From the NCBI RefSeq assembly GCF_000803645.1, contig NZ_CP009122.1, forward strand, positions 3,324,501-3,388,500: 64,000 bases of DNA. Direction: 5' to 3'. Source of the DNA: Sphingopyxis fribergensis. Lineage in GTDB: Bacteria; Pseudomonadota; Alphaproteobacteria; Sphingomonadales; Sphingomonadaceae. Within the stretch, counting starts at the first letter, position 1; each line of letters starts with the position of its first letter. This document shows, piece after piece, positions 52,985-62,834 of the stretch. The position numbers and the translations under genes were made by a program. A model generated the notes under the pieces. The model was not told where the DNA came from, did not search any database, and saw only the letters and a list, made by a program, of their open reading frames with translations.

Positions 52985-54826
52985 ATGCGCCGCGGCAATT
53001 CGATTGCGGCAAAGACGGGCGGATACCTCGTGCTTGAGACGCCGCCACCGCATGCGATCGGCGCCCTGCTGCTCACTTTCGCGATGTTCTATGGCTTTGT
53101 GTCGGGGCGGGTTCGGGTCGAAATCATCTCGCTTTTGACGCTTGGGGTCATTGCACTGGCGCTCTTCATCGCTCCGCTTCCCGGCCAATCCCCGACCGAC
53201 GGCCTGAAACTCGCCTTTGAAGGCTTCGGGCATTATGCCCTTGTGACCATCTGCGCCCTGATGATCATCGGACGCGGTCTTGTGACCACGGGCGCATTGG
53301 AACCAGCCGCGAGGACGTTGACGAAAGTCTGGCGCTTCAACCGCCAGCTGGGTCTTCTGGTGACATTGCTGCTTGCGATGTTCATGAGCATGATGGTCAA
53401 CGACACGCCGGTGGTCGTGCTTTTGCTACCCATCCTCGTGTCGTTGGCCGCGCGCGGCGGGATGCCCGCTTCAAAGACCTTGATACCGGTGAATAGCGCG
53501 GTCCTGATCGGCGGCATGGCGACGACGATCGGCACATCGACCAATTTGCTGGTCGTCGGCATTGCCACTGACATGGGCATGCGACCGATGGGCGTATTCG
53601 ATTTCACGCCGATCGTTCTCATTGCCGCGCTGGTAGCGCTACCCTTCATATGGCTGGTGATGCCGCGGCTGCTTCCTGATAATTCGCCGGCAAGCGGACA
53701 CCAGCCGCGGTGTTTCCGCGCCACGCTGAGGCTCGGCGAGCGATCGATGGCGATCGGCAAGACAATCGACGCGGTCAGGAGGCTCCTGCCCGACGAGACG
53801 ACCGTCGCCGGACCGGCCGACCGGATTCTTACCGCGGGCGCACGTCTCACCATTTCCGCGCCTCACGAAGCGCTGGAGGAAACAGTCCGGCTGCTGGGTG
53901 CCCACGCGGCGCCGCCATGGCTGATGGAAAGGCTTAACGCGGATTATGCGAGAACCGGCGACGATCTTTCGGTCGTCGAACTCGCAATTGCGTCCGATTC
54001 CGGCCTCATCGGCAAGCGGATAACCGAATCGGGCGTCGCCGAGACTTATAATGTGGCGATACTCGGAACCCACTCCGGTCGGCCGGGGCTGGACTCGCTC
54101 AACGACACCGATGCCGATACGTCGTTGTCCGAAGGCGACATTCTGTTGGTCGCTGGCGCGCTGGCGAATGTCCAGAAACTCGCTCGCGGCGAAAATCTCC
54201 TCGTTCTGGAGGGGTTGAGAGAGATGCCCCGGACGATGAAAGCGCCGCTCGCGCTCGCGATCATGGCGGGCGCGGTGATCCCGGCGAGTATCGGCCTCGT
54301 GCCCATTGCGATCTCGTCGCTCGGCGGCGCCATCCTGATGTTCGCCACCGGCTGCGTTAAGTTCGACAGGGTCGGACGCGCGCTCTCGGCGAAGGTCATC
54401 GTATTGATCGCCGCCAGTATCGCGATCGGCCGGATCGTGCTCGACAGCGGCGCGGCGGAATGGCTCAGCCAGCTGATCGCTCTTGGCCTTCAGTTCCTGC
54501 CCGCCGCTGGCGTGCTTGCGACGATCATGTTGTTCGTGACGCTTCTCACCAACTTCGCCTCGAACGCGACCGCTGCGGCGGTCGGCACCCCCATCGCCTT
54601 CAACCTGGCCGAACAGCTCGGAATCCCGGTCGAACCGCTTGTCCTGGCGGTGCTGTTCGGATGCAATCTCTGTTACGCGACCCCTGTCGCCTATCAGACG
54701 AACATGCTGATCATGTCGGCCGGCGAGTATAAGTTCGGCGACTATACGCGAACCGGTGTGCCGCTGGTCGGATTGATGATCGTGACCCTGTCCGCATTGC
54801 TCGTTTTTCGTTACGGGCTGCATTGA
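52985..54826 (+). CDS. SLC13/DASS-family anion permease
   Basis: 613 residues from ATG 52985; the longer frame to 52856 is unlikely, and a GTG near 53030 is also possible. About 11 membrane segments, with two repeats SMMVNDTPVVVLLLPI and NFASNATAAAVGTPIAFN carrying the SNT/DTP clamshell motifs, and a central soluble part with TrkA-C-like domains (residues about 250-410). It should move sulfate, phosphate or dicarboxylates with sodium. Substrate not set by sequence. Confidence 0.82.
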   Translation: MRRGNSIAAKTGGYLVLETPPPHAIGALLLTFAMFYGFVSGRVRVEIISLLTLGVIALALFIAPLPGQSPTDGLKLAFEGFGHYALVTICALMIIGRGLVTTGALEPAARTLTKVWRFNRQLGLLVTLLLAMFMSMMVNDTPVVVLLLPILVSLAARGGMPASKTLIPVNSAVLIGGMATTIGTSTNLLVVGIATDMGMRPMGVFDFTPIVLIAALVALPFIWLVMPRLLPDNSPASGHQPRCFRATLRLGERSMAIGKTIDAVRRLLPDETTVAGPADRILTAGARLTISAPHEALEETVRLLGAHAAPPWLMERLNADYARTGDDLSVVELAIASDSGLIGKRITESGVAETYNVAILGTHSGRPGLDSLNDTDADTSLSEGDILLVAGALANVQKLARGENLLVLEGLREMPRTMKAPLALAIMAGAVIPASIGLVPIAISSLGGAILMFATGCVKFDRVGRALSAKVIVLIAASIAIGRIVLDSGAAEWLSQLIALGLQFLPAAGVLATIMLFVTLLTNFASNATAAAVGTPIAFNLAEQLGIPVEPLVLAVLFGCNLCYATPVAYQTNMLIMSAGEYKFGDYTRTGVPLVGLMIVTLSALLVFRYGLH

Positions 54827-54965
54827 AACGGCACCAAATGCTGATGGCCCGTCAATCAAGGGCCGACCTTTGCAGGAAGATCAAGGCTCGGGGTCACGCG
54901 GCAGTGCAATTGCGGACCCGCGACAGGCCTGTGCCAAACCGGCCGAACATGATAGCCATCTGCCC

Positions 54966-55391
54966 ATGGATCGACGTGCCGCCTGTCATTGCGAGCAGCT
55001 CGTGCTGGCCTGCGCGGGCGAGCCCAGAAAGATTTCGCTCTGCCATTGCCTGGATTGCCAGCGAAGGACCGGATCGCTTTTCAGCGTGGCAGCGTTTTTC
55101 CCGCGCGAGCAGATCACCCCGATTTCGGGCGAAGCGAAGAGCTTCACGCGCGCATCGGCCAGCGGTTTCCCGGTGACCTTCCATTTCTGTCCGGCATGCG
55201 GCTCGACGCTTTCGTGGGAGGCCGCGCGTCTGCCCGACCTGATCGGCGTAGCGGCAGGCGCATTTGCGCAGCCCGATTTTCCGATGCCTAGTCAGGCCGT
55301 CTGGACTCAGGACCGCCATCCCTGGATCCAACTTCCAGAGCCTATCGTCACCCATGCCCGAAACCCTGAAAAGGCCGCTCGGAAGGAATGA
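54966..55391 (+). CDS. GFA-domain (CENP-V/GFA) protein
   Basis: 141 residues. CHCEQLVLACAGEP, LCHCLDCQRRTGS and FHFCPACGSTLSWE contain the Cys pattern of glutathione-dependent formaldehyde-activating-like zinc proteins. The ATG at 54966 begins directly before the first CHC. The family's actual reactions are mostly unknown. It stands between the SLC13 permease and the convergent ClC gene. Confidence 0.88.
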   Translation: MDRRAACHCEQLVLACAGEPRKISLCHCLDCQRRTGSLFSVAAFFPREQITPISGEAKSFTRASASGFPVTFHFCPACGSTLSWEAARLPDLIGVAAGAFAQPDFPMPSQAVWTQDRHPWIQLPEPIVTHARNPEKAARKE

Positions 55392-55412
55392 CAGGCGTAT
55401 CCGTCTCGACCG

Positions 55413-56741
55413 CTAAACGTCGCCGGACCGCGCCGCCGGCATCATCCGCCGCGAAAGTCCGTGATAGAGGCGGGTCGGGCAAATTTGTGCGCTCGCCCAG
55501 TCGGCAACGAGCGCGGTTGCGAACAACGGCAGGATGACGCCGCGCGCAGCGGTCGCCTCGATGAGTATGATGACGGCCGTCAGCGGCGCCCGTACGACGC
55601 CGACAAAATAGGCGACCATGCCCATCATCACGATGGCGCCCGCCGGACTGCCAGGAAACATCGGGGTTAGCAGATTTCCGAAACCTGCTCCCACCGCAAG
55701 CGATGGGGCGAAGATGCCGCCGGGCGCTCCGCTCAAGGTCGAGGCCAAGGCGGAAGTGAATTTGGCGGGGAAGATCCAGAGATCGCCGCGATGGCCCTCG
55801 ACGAGGAATTTCGTGATATCATAGCCCGTGCCCCAGGTTGCGCCGCCCGACGCAATGCCGACGATCGCGACGACGAGGCCGCAAGCGGCCGCGAACAGAA
55901 CGGGGCGCGACGCCGCGCGGCGCGCCCAGGGCGACGCCCGTTCGCTGGCGGCGAGCACGATACGAGCGAACAGGCCGCCGAGCAGACCGCCGCCGAGGCC
56001 GACGACGGGCGCCACCAGCAGGACATCCGATACGGGCAGCGTCTCCCGCATCACGCCGAAATAGATATAGTCGCCAGCGATCGAGAGACTGACGAGACCC
56101 GCGATCATCACCGCACCCATCGTCAGGACGGCGACGCGCTGCTCATACGCCGCCGCAAGTTCCTCGATCGCGAACGCGATCCCGCCCAGCGGCGTGTTGA
56201 ACGCTGCCGCGACACCTGCCGCCCCGCCGGCGATGAAGACGCCGGCGGTGATGCGGACGCGCAGCAAGCGGTGAACGGCAACCATGATCGCCGCACTCAC
56301 CTGCACCGTCGGTCCCTCACGGCCGACCGATCCGCCCACCGCGAGCGTTGCGAGCGTGAGCCCGAGCTTGGCAAAGGCGGTGCGAAGCGAGACGAGCGGC
56401 CCCTTCGCTTCCAGCTCGGGCCGGCGGCTCGCGGCGATAATCTGCGGAATGCCTGACCCGCGCGAGGCCGGAAAATAGCGGTTCGCGGCCCAGACGATCA
56501 ATGCGAAGCCCGCGGGCGTGATCAGCAGCGGCATCCACCATATGCGGTCGGTCGCGAGGAAGATCAGCCGCTGAGCGCGATCGCCGGCAGCGGCGAATGC
56601 GAGCGCGACAAGTCCGAGCAGCACGGCACCGCTGATCATTGCGACGCGGCGGTGAATATCGACCACTTCGGTTTTCGCACGGCGGTTGAGACGCAGCTGC
56701 CAGAGGCGCAGCCAGCGCGGACGAGTCGGCTTGGCGGGCAT
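55413..56741 (-). CDS. ClC-family chloride channel or exchanger
   Basis: 442 residues. GSGIPQ, GREGPTVQ and GGIFAPSLAVGAG are the three selectivity-filter motifs. No CBS domains. Whether it is a channel or a Cl-/H+ exchanger depends on the gating and proton glutamates; the first (in GREGP) is present. ATG 56741 is chosen; a longer frame to 56861 is unlikely. May help anion balance during osmotic or acid stress. Confidence 0.92.
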   Translation of the reverse strand: MPAKPTRPRWLRLWQLRLNRRAKTEVVDIHRRVAMISGAVLLGLVALAFAAAGDRAQRLIFLATDRIWWMPLLITPAGFALIVWAANRYFPASRGSGIPQIIAASRRPELEAKGPLVSLRTAFAKLGLTLATLAVGGSVGREGPTVQVSAAIMVAVHRLLRVRITAGVFIAGGAAGVAAAFNTPLGGIAFAIEELAAAYEQRVAVLTMGAVMIAGLVSLSIAGDYIYFGVMRETLPVSDVLLVAPVVGLGGGLLGGLFARIVLAASERASPWARRAASRPVLFAAACGLVVAIVGIASGGATWGTGYDITKFLVEGHRGDLWIFPAKFTSALASTLSGAPGGIFAPSLAVGAGFGNLLTPMFPGSPAGAIVMMGMVAYFVGVVRAPLTAVIILIEATAARGVILPLFATALVADWASAQICPTRLYHGLSRRMMPAARSGDV

Positions 56742-57159
56742 AGCTCCATGTGGAGGCACCGCGGCGAGGGTGCAACCCCGCCGGGGATTTCCGACGCGAC
56801 CGCGCCAAGGGTCGCCATCGCCTTTGTCTGAGTTGACGCCGCCTTTGTTGCGGACGCCCAAACTCTAGCGCCTGGTCGTGGCGCGATCATAATGATATCG
56901 CCAGGACCGGGATGCTCATCGAGGTTCGGCAAAAATCCAAATGGCCTATTTGAGAATGATCGCGTCCAGACGAAAAATTACGATAAGGCGGCACTGGATG
57001 GGCTTGCGCTGCACTTCAGCATCAGGATAGAGGGCCTTTATTCGCAAGGACCCGGTGTAACTCCGGGTGGCTATTCCGGCCGCCTATCCGCCGGACAACA
57101 TCGCACATGCAAATCAAGTTTGTCCGCCCGGGCACCATGTGTCTTGATGTGAGCTTTTC
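56742..57159. other. Intergenic leader region upstream of SulP gene
   Basis: 418 bases between divergent ClC and SulP genes, no gene supported. A hairpin CCCGG-TGTAACT-CCGGG at about 57050-57067 is followed by GGTGGCTATTCCGGCC, about 90 bases before the SulP start, so a structured 5' leader is possible. A small region rich in A and T at 56925-56990 may hold the promoter. Confidence 0.45.
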
Positions 57160-58656
57160 ATGTTCAACGGACTTTCCACGTACCGCCAGCAATGGTTCGC
57201 CGGCGCCGCGACCGCTCGCGCCGACGTCCTCGCGGGAATTGTCGTCGCCCTCGCCCTCATTCCCGAGGCGATCGGGTTTTCGATCATTGCGGGTGTCGAT
57301 CCGCGCGTCGGCCTTTATGCCTCGATCGCGATCGCGATCGTCATTTCCTTTACCGGCGGCCGGCCCGGCATGATCTCGGCGGCGACAGCCGCGGTCGCCG
57401 TTCTCGTCGTTCCGCTCGTACGCGAGCATGGGGTCGAATATCTTTTCGCCGCGACGATCCTGATGGGCCTCATCCAGATCATCGCCGGCCTTTTGCGTCT
57501 CGATCTCGTCATGCAGTTCGTGTCGCGCTCAGTGATCACGGGGTTCGTCAACGCGCTAGCGATCCTCATCTTCATGGCACAGCTCCCGCAGCTCATCAAT
57601 GTGACCTGGCAGGCCTATGTCATGGTCGCAGGGGGCCTCGCGATCATCTACCTATTGCCGCGCCTGACCAAGGTGGTGCCATCACCGCTCGTCGCTATCC
57701 TCGTCCTGTCCTTCATCAGCATATGGTTCGGCCTCCCCGTCAACACCGTCGGCGATATGGGCAAGCTGCCCGAAGGTTTGCCGAGCATCGTCCTGCCGAA
57801 CGTGCCGCTCACGCTGGAAACGCTGCAAATCATCCTTCCCTATTCACTGACAATGGCGGCGGTGGGCCTGCTCGAATCGTTGCTCACAGCGCAGATTGTC
57901 GATGATATGACCCACAGCGACAGCGACAAGCGCCGCGAGTGCGCCGGGCAGGGAAGCGCCAACATCGCCGCCGCCCTCGTCGGCGGCATGGGCGGCTGCG
58001 CCATGATCGGACAGTCGGTCATCAACGTCACCTCTGGTGGCCGCACGCGGCTATCGACGTTCACGGCCGGCGCGACGCTGCTCATCCTGCTTGCGCTGCT
58101 CGGCCCCTATGTCGGCCGGATGCCGATGCCCGCGCTCGTCGCAGTCATGGTCATGGTGTCGATCGGAACCTTCAGCTGGAACTCAATCGTCAACCTCCGC
58201 CGCCATCCGCCCACCTCGTCGATCGTCATGCTGACCACCGTGGTCGTCGTCGTGGCGACGCACGACCTTTCGCTCGGCGTGCTCGCCGGCGTCCTGCTGT
58301 CGGGCATCTTCTTCGCCGCCAAGGTTCAGCGGATGTTCGATGTGCGCCGGGACCTTCACCCGGGCGGCACGCGCGCGACCTATTTCGTGACCGGCCAGAT
58401 CTTCTTCGCGTCGGTCGATCGTTTCACCCGCAGCTTCAATGCCGATGAGACCGCCACCGACATTCTCATCGATGTGTCCGCGGCGCATTTCTGGGACATC
58501 TCAGCGGTCGGCGCGCTCGACAAGATCGTCGCGCGCCTGCTCCGCGAAGGCCGCACCGTGGAGGTCGTCGGATATAATCGGGCCAGCGCCGACATCGTCG
58601 ACAAATTTGCGCTGTACGACAAGACGGGCGTCGAACTCGGCGCGGTTCCGCACTAG
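57160..58656 (+). CDS. SulP-family anion transporter with STAS domain
   Basis: 498 residues. SulP core with ADVLAGIVVALALIPEAIGF near the N terminus, GMGGCAMIGQSVINVTSGG in segment 8 region, and a C-terminal STAS domain (ILIDVSAAHFWDISAVGALDKI). It takes up sulfate, bicarbonate or a similar anion. The ATG at 57160 is clear. The long leader may carry regulation. Confidence 0.9.
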   Translation: MFNGLSTYRQQWFAGAATARADVLAGIVVALALIPEAIGFSIIAGVDPRVGLYASIAIAIVISFTGGRPGMISAATAAVAVLVVPLVREHGVEYLFAATILMGLIQIIAGLLRLDLVMQFVSRSVITGFVNALAILIFMAQLPQLINVTWQAYVMVAGGLAIIYLLPRLTKVVPSPLVAILVLSFISIWFGLPVNTVGDMGKLPEGLPSIVLPNVPLTLETLQIILPYSLTMAAVGLLESLLTAQIVDDMTHSDSDKRRECAGQGSANIAAALVGGMGGCAMIGQSVINVTSGGRTRLSTFTAGATLLILLALLGPYVGRMPMPALVAVMVMVSIGTFSWNSIVNLRRHPPTSSIVMLTTVVVVVATHDLSLGVLAGVLLSGIFFAAKVQRMFDVRRDLHPGGTRATYFVTGQIFFASVDRFTRSFNADETATDILIDVSAAHFWDISAVGALDKIVARLLREGRTVEVVGYNRASADIVDKFALYDKTGVELGAVPH

Positions 58657-58810
58657 CCGCGCGGCCCGCGCGGGCTCGACATAGAAACGAAAATTTAATT
58701 GCGCGAAGGCCGGGCAGAGAATTTTCCCGGACCGTCCGGATTGGCGGCATCGCGGACGCGCGCGGCGCTTTGCCAGTTTCCGTTGAGGCGCATGTCGGAA
58801 TTCACCTGCA

Positions 58811-59049
58811 ATGACAGCGTGTGCGGGGCGCGACATTTCGAGAGGGTCGGGCTGGGAGCTCGCGCAATCCTCCGCCGGCCTGTTCAGCACAGCGGCAGCA
58901 ACTACGGGATTCTCAAAACCATGGGCGTCGGCGATGCCCGAAGCGGGCGAGCGAGCTTCGTCTTCACCAGCGCCGCGAACGGCAATGCGCTCGCGGCCAG
59001 GATCATAAGGCAGGCGACGTGGATCGACCGGTTGAAGCCCCTGATCTGA
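58811..59049 (+). pseudogene. Possible serine hydrolase (beta-lactamase fold) 3' remnant
   Basis: One frame reads GSGWELAQSSAGLF, then the match continues in another frame as HSGSNYGILKTMG and FTSAANGNALAARII. The order GxGWxL, HxGxNxG, TNxxNGxxLxxxI is that of the C-terminal part of class C beta-lactamase-like serine hydrolases. The catalytic SxxK part is absent and a frameshift is needed near 58890. Weak but consistent; the rest of 58657-59080 holds nothing recognisable. Confidence 0.35.
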
Positions 59050-59080
59050 TCATCAGGCCCAGCCGATCGCCAGATTCATT

Positions 59081-59704
59081 TCAGTCCCCACCTGGCGCCC
59101 AAGGTGCCGTCCGCACCATCGCCCGCTCGAACAGTTCCGACGCGATCAGCGCCCCGAGCCATTCGCGCACCTGGCGCGGTGCATGAGCTTCAAACCAAGG
59201 TGGATCGACGCCCGCGAACTGGCGCACGAACGGAAAGATAGCGACGTCGCTGAACCCGCGCGTCGCGCCTCCCAGAAAAGCCTGATCGGCGATCCGCACG
59301 TCCAGATCGGCCAGCATCGCCAGCCCTGCCGCACGATGCTCCACGGGATCGACGCCGTAGCGCCCCCAATATTTATAGCGGTCGAGATGATGTTTGAACG
59401 CGCCGTCAAAATCAGCAACCAGCGCCGCGTCGGCGCGCGCGATCCAGTTCTCGGGATCTTTCTGTAGGAGCGCCCAACGCATGATATCGATGCTTTCATC
59501 GACCACGATTCCGTCCGCGGGCACGAGAACCGGCACCGTTCCCTTGGGGGACGCCGCCAACATGGCGGCGGGCTTGTCACGCAGAAGCACTTCGCGATGC
59601 TCATATGAAACACCGCTCACCAAAAGCGCCATGCGCGCGCGCATCGCGTAGGGGCAGCGGCGGAAGCTGTAGAGGATCGGCAGGCCCGTCATCGTCAGGG
59701 CCAT
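59081..59704 (-). CDS. Glutathione S-transferase family protein
   Basis: 207 residues. Thioredoxin-fold N terminus with SFRRCPYAMRARMAL (CPYAxR), KGTVPVLV (cis-Pro) and DESIDIMRWAL (glutathione Glu-Ser), and an all-helical C-terminal half. The Cys in CPYA suggests a Cys-type GST or glutaredoxin-2-like activity. ATG 59704 (MALTMTGLP) is chosen over a frame to 59797. Substrate unknown. Confidence 0.87.
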   Translation of the reverse strand: MALTMTGLPILYSFRRCPYAMRARMALLVSGVSYEHREVLLRDKPAAMLAASPKGTVPVLVPADGIVVDESIDIMRWALLQKDPENWIARADAALVADFDGAFKHHLDRYKYWGRYGVDPVEHRAAGLAMLADLDVRIADQAFLGGATRGFSDVAIFPFVRQFAGVDPPWFEAHAPRQVREWLGALIASELFERAMVRTAPWAPGGD

Positions 59705-59845
59705 AGCCGACCGCCCACACCGCGGTACAGTCCGATGGACAATGGCCCTCGACCGCGACGCCCCCACCCGCTGCCCAATCTGTCTTGGCTCGCCCAAGTT
59801 GAATCGGACTGGGTCGGACGCTGGGGAGCGACAATCACAATTGCG

Positions 59846-60775
59846 TCATATACTCCTACCCGAAGCGGAACCCCGATCCCATGTCCGGGCTTCGGTCTGG
59901 AGTTCGCGCATGAAGTCGCGCGCGGGCGTCATCAGCGACCGGGAATGACAGGTAACCAGCCCGATCGGACGCGACGCCTCGGGGGTGTCGAGCGGCCGCC
60001 AGGTCAGGTTCGGATCGCTCACCTGCTCGACCGTCAGCCGGGTCAGCACGCTGATGCCGAACGACGCGGCGACGAGCGCCGCCGCCGTCGAGGGGTGCTT
60101 GCAATTGAAGAGCGGATCGACCTGGATGTCGGCGGCGCCGAAGGCCCGGTCGATCAGACTGCGCAGGCCGGTATCGGTGGACAGCGCGATGAAGGGCCGA
60201 TCGCGAAATACCGTCCAGTCGTGACGCGCACTCGACGCCAGCTCGTCATCGCCGCGGCAGGCGAGAACCAGCCGGTCCTGATATATAGCGAGGAAGTCCA
60301 GGCTGTGCGTCTTTGACGGCGGCGGGGCGATCCCGATGTCGGCGTCGCCCTCCTCGACCGCGCGATGCACGGGAATTCCTACGTCTTCCCAGATGTCGAC
60401 GGTCACGCCGGGATGCGTCTGGCAGAAGCGCCGCACCGCGCCGGGCAGCAGGGTCGCGGCGACCGACGGCAGCGTCGCGATGCGGACGCGGCCGGAGCGG
60501 CCGTCGACATAAGCCTCAAAATCCGAGAAGGACGCCTCATAGTCGTTGAGCAGTTGTACGGCGATCGGCCGCAGCCGCTCGCCGGCCGGCGTGAGGCGGA
60601 CATGCCGCGTATCGCGGTCGAACAGCCGCACCCCGATGCGCGTTTCGATCTGCTGGATCGTCCGGCTGAACGCCGGCTGCGACACGCCGAGTTCGAGCGC
60701 AGCGTCGCGAAAGCTGGTGGTCGCCTCCAGCTTGAGGAACGCCTCGAGCTGCGGAAGGGTCAGACGCTGGCGCAT
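59846..60775 (-). CDS. LysR-family transcriptional regulator
   Basis: 309 residues. N-terminal winged helix LPQLEAFLKLEATTSFRDAA, SQPAFSRTIQQIE and RLTPAGERL, then a periplasmic-binding-fold effector domain. The ATG at 60775 starts MRQRLTLPQ. It is divergent from the CoA-transferase gene (200 bases apart), so that gene is its likely target, with a metabolite of that pathway as effector (inference). Confidence 0.93.
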   Translation of the reverse strand: MRQRLTLPQLEAFLKLEATTSFRDAALELGVSQPAFSRTIQQIETRIGVRLFDRDTRHVRLTPAGERLRPIAVQLLNDYEASFSDFEAYVDGRSGRVRIATLPSVAATLLPGAVRRFCQTHPGVTVDIWEDVGIPVHRAVEEGDADIGIAPPPSKTHSLDFLAIYQDRLVLACRGDDELASSARHDWTVFRDRPFIALSTDTGLRSLIDRAFGAADIQVDPLFNCKHPSTAAALVAASFGISVLTRLTVEQVSDPNLTWRPLDTPEASRPIGLVTCHSRSLMTPARDFMRELQTEARTWDRGSASGRSI

Positions 60776-60975
60776 ATTTTTGTCCTGAGCTTTGGTGTGA
60801 AGCGACGCTGCGGCGTCATGCTCGATCGTGAGCCCGGAGCGCATCGATTCATATCTTTGATGAGATTGAGCAGCCCGTCGCCTCGGCTATCATAATCGTC
60901 ACAATCGACTGGCCGCACGGCCAAAGCGGGGGCGAGCATGAAAATCAAGGCTGAAAACTGTGCGGGGCCTACCCT

Positions 60976-62181
60976 ATGACCCCCTTGTTGCAGGGCGTCC
61001 GCGTGGTTGAGGTCGGCGCGGTCGTCCTCGGACCGCTTGCCGCCCAGATCCTCGCGGATCTCGGGGCTGACGTTATCAAGGTCGAGCCGCTGAGCGGCGA
61101 CGTCGCGCGTGAATCGCATCCTCAGGGGGCGAGCGACGGCGCGTTGTTCGTGAACAACAACCGCAACAAACGGATGCTCGCGCTCGATCTCAAGCGCAGC
61201 GAAGGTCGCGCAGCGTTCGCCCGGTTGGTCGCCACCAGCGATGTGATGCTGCACAATATGCGCATCGAGGCGGCCGAGCGGCTGGGGCTCGGGTTCGAGG
61301 CCATTTCGGCGATCAATCCGCGCATCGTTCATTGCGCTGCGATCGGCTTTGGCCAGCGCGGGCGCTACCGTGATCGACCGGCGTTCGACGACATCATCCA
61401 GGCGGCGAGCGGCCTCGCCGGTCTGGCGGCGCAGCAAGGCGGCGAACCGCAGTTCATCCCGACGATATTGGCCGACAAGGTCGCCGCGCTGCACATCGTC
61501 TATGCGGTGCTGGCGGCGCTTGTGGCGCGGGCCAACGGCCGCGAAGGAGCAATAGGCATCGAAGTTCCGATGTTCGAGGCCATGGCCTCGTTCGTGCTCA
61601 ACGAGCATCTGGCCGGTGCGACCTTCGCCGACGACGGCGCGCTCGGCTATCCACGCGTGCTGGCCGCCGACCGACGCCCCTATCGCACTGCGGACGGCTG
61701 GATCGCCGTCCTGCCCTATACGGGCGACCAATGGCGACGTTTTCTCGATGAAGTCGGGCGCGGCGAGATATGCGAGCAGGCCTGGTTCGCCGATCCCCGC
61801 GTCCGCCAGACGCGGATCGACGATCTTTATGCAATCCTGGCCGAAACGCTGCCGCAGCGCTCGACGGCCGATTGGGTCGCGGCGCTGTCGGCCTGCGACG
61901 TGCCGTGCTCCGAGATCAATATGCTCGAAGATCTGCTCACCGATCCGCACCTCGCCGAGGTCGGATTTTTCGATGTCGGCCAAGGCTTCCCGGAAGACAT
62001 CAGACGGTCGCTGCCGCAGCCGGTGGAATTCGCCGGGGTGTCGCCCGTCGGCAACATCGCGCCGGGCGCAGTCGGCGAGCATAGCCGGATGGTGCTGCGC
62101 GAATGCGGGCATAGCGAGGCCGAGATCGATGCGCTCGTCGCCGCGGGCGTCCTTCGCGAAGACACCGCTCGCCGCCGATAA
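60976..62181 (+). CDS. CaiB/BaiF family (class III) CoA-transferase
   Basis: 401 residues. VRVVEVGAVVLGPLAAQILADLGADVIKVE, NRNKRMLALDLK and the region with catalytic Asp in PAFDDIIQAASGL mark formyl-CoA transferase relatives (motifs quoted by landmark). It moves CoA between carboxylic acids; the acid is unknown. Start ATG 60976. Divergent LysR gene upstream. Confidence 0.92.
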   Translation: MTPLLQGVRVVEVGAVVLGPLAAQILADLGADVIKVEPLSGDVARESHPQGASDGALFVNNNRNKRMLALDLKRSEGRAAFARLVATSDVMLHNMRIEAAERLGLGFEAISAINPRIVHCAAIGFGQRGRYRDRPAFDDIIQAASGLAGLAAQQGGEPQFIPTILADKVAALHIVYAVLAALVARANGREGAIGIEVPMFEAMASFVLNEHLAGATFADDGALGYPRVLAADRRPYRTADGWIAVLPYTGDQWRRFLDEVGRGEICEQAWFADPRVRQTRIDDLYAILAETLPQRSTADWVAALSACDVPCSEINMLEDLLTDPHLAEVGFFDVGQGFPEDIRRSLPQPVEFAGVSPVGNIAPGAVGEHSRMVLRECGHSEAEIDALVAAGVLREDTARRR

Positions 62182-62404
62182 TGCTCCATCCGCCATAGAA
62201 TCCCTCACCGTGGCGTCCTGTTCGGTCGACCCTCACCTTCTGTCCCTTAGCCTTAGGACAGCTACAAGCGCCAAAAACCGGGAAGTTCATGGGTCCAAGT
62301 GCCCGGATGCAGCCGCCGATGAGGAGCGGCTCGGCTGGGCCAGGCAGAATTGGGACTTACCGAAGGAGCATGGCCAATGCTGCGTGGACGGCGGTCACCG
62401 ATGC

Positions 62405-62610
62405 GCGTCCAGCATCTTGAAGCGGATCGCAACGCCGCCGCCGAGGCCATGTCCAGGTCGAGACTGTCGGCGCTCGTCACGACGCGCTTGCTGATCGTCG
62501 GTGCGCCGGGGTTGGTGCGATAGTCGGCGTTCGGTCCGTCGGCGTAGATTTGCGCTTCATAGCGCGTGCCGGGGGCGAGGAACATCGAGCTGTTCCATCC
62601 CTCAACCAGT
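62405..62610 (-). pseudogene. GH97 family 3' remnant
   Basis: On the minus strand the frame reads MFLAPGTRYEAQIYADGPNA, TNPGAPTISKRVVTSADSL and LDLDMASAAA, the C-terminal beta-sandwich end of glycoside hydrolase family 97 enzymes (LxxGxYxAxIYxDGxxA pattern). Catalytic and N-terminal domains are missing above about 62610, so only about 65 residues remain. It adjoins a LacI remnant in the opposite orientation. Confidence 0.6.
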
Positions 62611-62624
62611 ACCCCGTCGAAGCC

Positions 62625-62828
62625 ATATTTTGCGGCGAAGACGTATCGGTCGTCGGCTATGACGATATGCTGCTCGCACGGCTCAGCACCCCCGCGCTGA
62701 CGACGATCGAGCAAGACACGCTCGAGGCGGGCCGCCGCCTCGTGTCACAGGTGATGGACGCGCATTCCGAGCAGTTTCTCGACTATCTGCCGACGCACCT
62801 TATCGCCCGCGAATCCTGCGGCGCCTGA
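62625..62828 (+). pseudogene. LacI-family regulator 3' remnant
   Basis: The plus frame reads EDVSVVGYDDMLLARL, STPALTTIEQD and THLIARESCG, the last 60 residues of a LacI/GalR regulator. The HTH and most of the ligand domain are lost. It abuts the GH97 remnant head-to-head, which fits the loss of a central fragment from a divergent regulator/enzyme pair. The rest of 62182-62404 holds no supported feature. Confidence 0.65.
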
Positions 62829-62834
62829 CGGACC

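Noticed and set aside
53639..54859. 406-residue reverse-strand frame opposite the SLC13 permease
   Set aside because: Same kind of antisense shadow; no start signal and no domain.
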